Assembly (NCBI GenBank): GCA_019843655.1
Contig: JACDQD010000003.1
Span: 28,198,224-28,262,223, forward strand
Source: Lethocerus indicus
Lineage: Eukaryota; Arthropoda; Insecta; Hemiptera; Belostomatidae
Direction: 5' to 3'
DNA: 64,000 bases
In this document: in pieces, positions 60,780 through 64,000 of the stretch
Layout of the letters: each line of letters begins with the position of its first letter
How positions within the stretch are numbered: position 1 is the stretch's first letter
Made by a program: the position numbers and the translations under genes
The notes under the pieces: model-generated
What the model saw: only the letters and a program-made list of their open reading frames with translations
Told to the model about the DNA's origin: nothing
Database searches by the model: none

Positions 60780-63270
60780 TTTAGGCGAAAAACCGGTACT
60801 AAAATGCGGGTTTAAGAACCTAAAATGCTTTTAGGCGCAAAATCCCAAACTTTCCAACAAATTAAGTTTTAGGCCCAAAACATCCAACAAAAGTTTTAGG
60901 CCCAAAATTGATTTTTGGTTAAAATCGCAAAATCCCGGCCAAAAGGACAAATTACGGGTTTTAGGCCCAAAATCGGAACAACAATGCGTTATTTTTGTAA
61001 ATCGCCCCACAAAAGCGGATTAAAAATAGGCCCAAAATGCGTTAGTCGTCGCAAAATTTCGACGTTGGTTAGGCCAAAACCGCCATCCAAAACCGCCATT
61101 TTAGATTGCGCAAAATCGGCATTCAAAAAGGGGTTTTAGACCCCCAAACTTGGGAAAATTTTAGGTGATGCATTTAGACGCAAAATTGGCCCAAAATGCA
61201 GTTTAGGCTGCAGAAAATGCCATTTTAAATAAATTGGCCCAATGCGGTTTTAGGCTAAAAATATTTTTGACGATAATTTATTCAAAATGGCTTTAGACGG
61301 AAACTTGACGGCCCAAAATGAGGTCAAAAAAGCATTAGACAAAATTGAAAACGGTTTTTTCATTAAAATGAGGGTCCTAAAATGCAGTTTTAGACGATAA
61401 TTGGCCCAAAAATTGGCCTAAAATGCGTGCTCAAAATAGCATTTTAGACGATAAATTTTAGGATGCGGTTTTAAAACTAAAATAGCCGAAAAATTAGCCT
61501 AAAAATGGATTTTAGGCCCAAAAATGGTAAGATGAATGGCATTTTTAGGATAAATTCCCAAATAAATGGTTTTAGGCTCAAAATGGCATTTTAGACGAAA
61601 ATTGGCCCAAAATGGGTTTTAGGTGAAAAATGGTATTTAGGCTAAAAATGGCAAAATTTTAGATTAAAATTGGCCCAAAATGCATAAATTGGCCCAAAAT
61701 AGGGCTCAAAATGGCAAGACGGAAAAGGCTAGAAAAATTTTTAGACGATTCCAACAATGGCGATTTTTAGACGATAAATTAACCCAAAAACAAATTTCAG
61801 GCTCAAAAATGAATTTTTAGACAATAAATTAGCATACGGTTTAGGGTCAAAATGGCATTTTAGACAATCAAAAATGGCATTTTAGGGTAAATTACCCATG
61901 CGACGGTAAAAATACTCAGCAAAAATGGCATGATTTAGGCATTTTACGGATAAATTGGCCCATTATTTTAGGCGCATACCAATTTTGTGTTCATTAATCT
62001 AAAATGCATGCTTGTGCCTCAATGGCATTTTAAAAATATTCGAAAACCAAAAATTCAGCAATTGATGTCGCAAGTTAAACTAGGTAAAATGGATCTGAGA
62101 AAATAGACGATAAATTGACCCGAAAATTAGTAGGTGCGGTTTGGGATTAGCCCCTAAAAATGGCAGTTTTAGACGGAATAATGGCTGTTTTCAAAAATGC
62201 GGTTTTAGGCTCAAAAACACTTAACCCAATGGGTAGACTTAAAAATAGGCAAAATGCGGTTTTTAATTTTTTCCAATTTGGAGCCTGAAACTGATGGCTT
62301 AAAATGCAATTTTTCGCCTAAAACCAAAAATTTGTTTAAAATTACTTGACCAAAACGTCTAAAAATGGGATTTTAATTTTAGACTAAAAACGCGCCTTTA
62401 GATGAAAAGCTCAAAAAATACGGTAAAATCGGGTTCAAAATGCCCAAAAGTTGCTTTCAAGTTGGCATTTATAGACTTGGACTAGGCCAAATGTGGTTTT
62501 GAAAAAATGGCATTTTAGACGATTGGCCCAAAAATGCGGTTTTGGGCTCAAAACATTTTAGACAATCGAAATTGGCCCAATCGAAAACCTCAAAATGGCA
62601 TTTTAGGGTTCAAATAAAAATGGAGCCACTTTAATGGAATTTTAGACGATTTTCAACCACGCCCAAAATGGTTTAAAATGGATAAATTGACGGAAAATTT
62701 TCACCTTTTCAGGCATTTTAAATTTTTTAGACGAAAAATAGCCCAAAATTTTAACTCAGCATTTTAGACATAAAAAAATGGCATTTTTTTTAGAGTTGAA
62801 AAATTAATTGGGCCAAAATGGCATTTTAGGTCCAAAATGCGGTTTTAGGCCCAAAAATGCATTTTTAGACGATAAATTGGCCCAAAATACGGTTTTAGGC
62901 TCAAAATGTTTTTAGACGAAATATTAGCCAAAAATGCGGTTTTAGGCCCAAAAATTGCAAGATTTAACGATAAAATTGGCCCAAAATGGTTTTTAAACTT
63001 TTAAACATTTTTAAAAACTCTTTTTGACGATCTGAAAACTTTTAAATTGACGAAAATTGTTCCCAAAAACGGTTTTTTAGCCTGGTGCGAATAAAATGCA
63101 TTTTAGACGATAAATTGGCCCAAAAATGCGGTTTTTAGGTTCAAAATGGCATTTTAGACGAAAAATTAGCCCAAAATGTTTTAGGCTCAAAAATGGCATT
63201 TTTAGACGATAAATTGGCCCAAAATACGGTTTTAGGCTCAAAATGGCATTTTTAGACGATAAATCTGAAA
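60780..63270 (-). repeat. ~50-bp satellite array, reversed orientation
   Basis: The unit is ttggcccaaaatgcggtttt, aggctcaaaatggcat, then ttttagacgataaa. In the regular part, gacg sites at 63,106, 63,157, 63,205 and 63,255 are 48-51 bp apart. Many units are truncated by small deletions. There is no coding signal. Confidence 0.9.
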
Positions 63271-64000
63271 ATTTTCGATTTTCAACCCGCCGTTTGGGGC
63301 AAGGTAACTCACTTTGGTACATTGTTGGACGATAAATGGGAAAATCGATCAGAATATTTTCGAAAAACCTGGCATGACGGAAAAAAATTGCGGTTTTAGG
63401 CTCAAAATGGCATTGTGGGTGGAATAGGGATCGATCTGAAATTGGCCCAAAAATTGGTTTTAAAAAATTGCATTTTTAGACGATACCCAAAATAAATTTC
63501 GATTTTCAACCCGGTGCAAAGTGTAACTGGCACTTTGGTGGAGACGATTGTTGGCCCAAAATCACGGTTTTAGGCAATGGGTGGAATGGCATCTTAATAT
63601 ATTCGAAAATGGCCTTTTTCGATTTTCAACCCGTTTCAGGGCAAGTGTAATCACTTTGGTACACTTGGGGTGGAATATGGATCGATCTGAAATATTTTCG
63701 AAAAACCTAAATTTTCGAATTTCAGGGGCAAATGTAACTCATTTGGTACACTTGTGGGTGAATATGGGATCGATCTGAGAATTGGATTTTTCAACCCGCC
63801 GTTTCAAAAACTCACTTTGCACTTGGGGTGGAATATTTTAGAATATTTTCGAAAACCTAAATTTTCGCAACCCGCCGTCAAAATCACTTTGGTACACTTT
63901 TGGAATATGGATCGATCTGAAGAAATTTTCGAAAACCTTTTCGATTTTCAACCCGCCGCCTTCAAAGTGTAACTCACTTTGATTGTTCGATCTGAAATAT
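63270..64000 (+). repeat. ~105-bp satellite unit array running off the window
   Basis: The unit is ttcgattttcaacccgccgt, then gggcaagtgtaactcacttt, ggtacacttg, gggtggaatatgggatcgat, ctgaaatattttcgaaaaac. Seven or so imperfect copies occur, some shortened, initially interspersed with the 50-bp unit. The array is open at the right edge. Confidence 0.88.

Overview
This is eukaryotic, most likely insect (at least arthropod), nuclear DNA. The evidence is one full-length neuropeptide GPCR of the myosuppressin receptor type, jockey-clade non-LTR retrotransposon remnants, mariner-type remnants and MITEs, many microsatellites, and large satellite or minisatellite arrays in an otherwise AT-rich background. 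There is no bacterial-style gene packing. I cannot name the species.

Layout. Positions 1-26,100 are mostly AT-rich, low-repeat DNA with one convincing intact protein gene at 17,337-18,509. This is a 390-residue rhodopsin-class receptor resembling insect myosuppressin (FMRFamide-related) receptors. A candidate 5'-UTR splice acceptor, a 7-codon uORF overlapping the start codon and a candidate poly(A) signal lie around it. Also present are a 248-bp MITE (2,236-2,483), a decayed minus-strand ORF (about 6,400-6,857) and a jockey reverse transcriptase scrap (about 10,618-10,712).

Positions 26,130-36,020 form a GC-rich repeat block: a 77-bp minisatellite (about 72 units), about 380 bp of divergent small-subunit (18S-like) rRNA sequence, then a 177-bp satellite (about 21 units). 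From 36,075 to about 59,300 the DNA is a graveyard of mobile elements. It holds jockey 3' ends (one with an internal tandem amplification), four or more MITE families with terminal inverted repeats, a mariner remnant that keeps the end of its transposase, a fold-back family with arms of about 83 bp, and many simple repeats.

Positions 59,340-64,000 are a third satellite domain. Its units face opposite ways on either side of an AT-rich core containing a direct duplication. It then changes into a different unit of about 105 bp, which also occurs as a diverged mini-array at about 43,963-44,290.

Only the receptor is a confident functional gene. The long ORFs inside the arrays are by-products of stop-poor GC-rich repeats. 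The most unusual items are the divergent rRNA-like block between two GC-rich arrays, the fold-back family, the amplified reverse-transcriptase segment and the inverted satellite junction.
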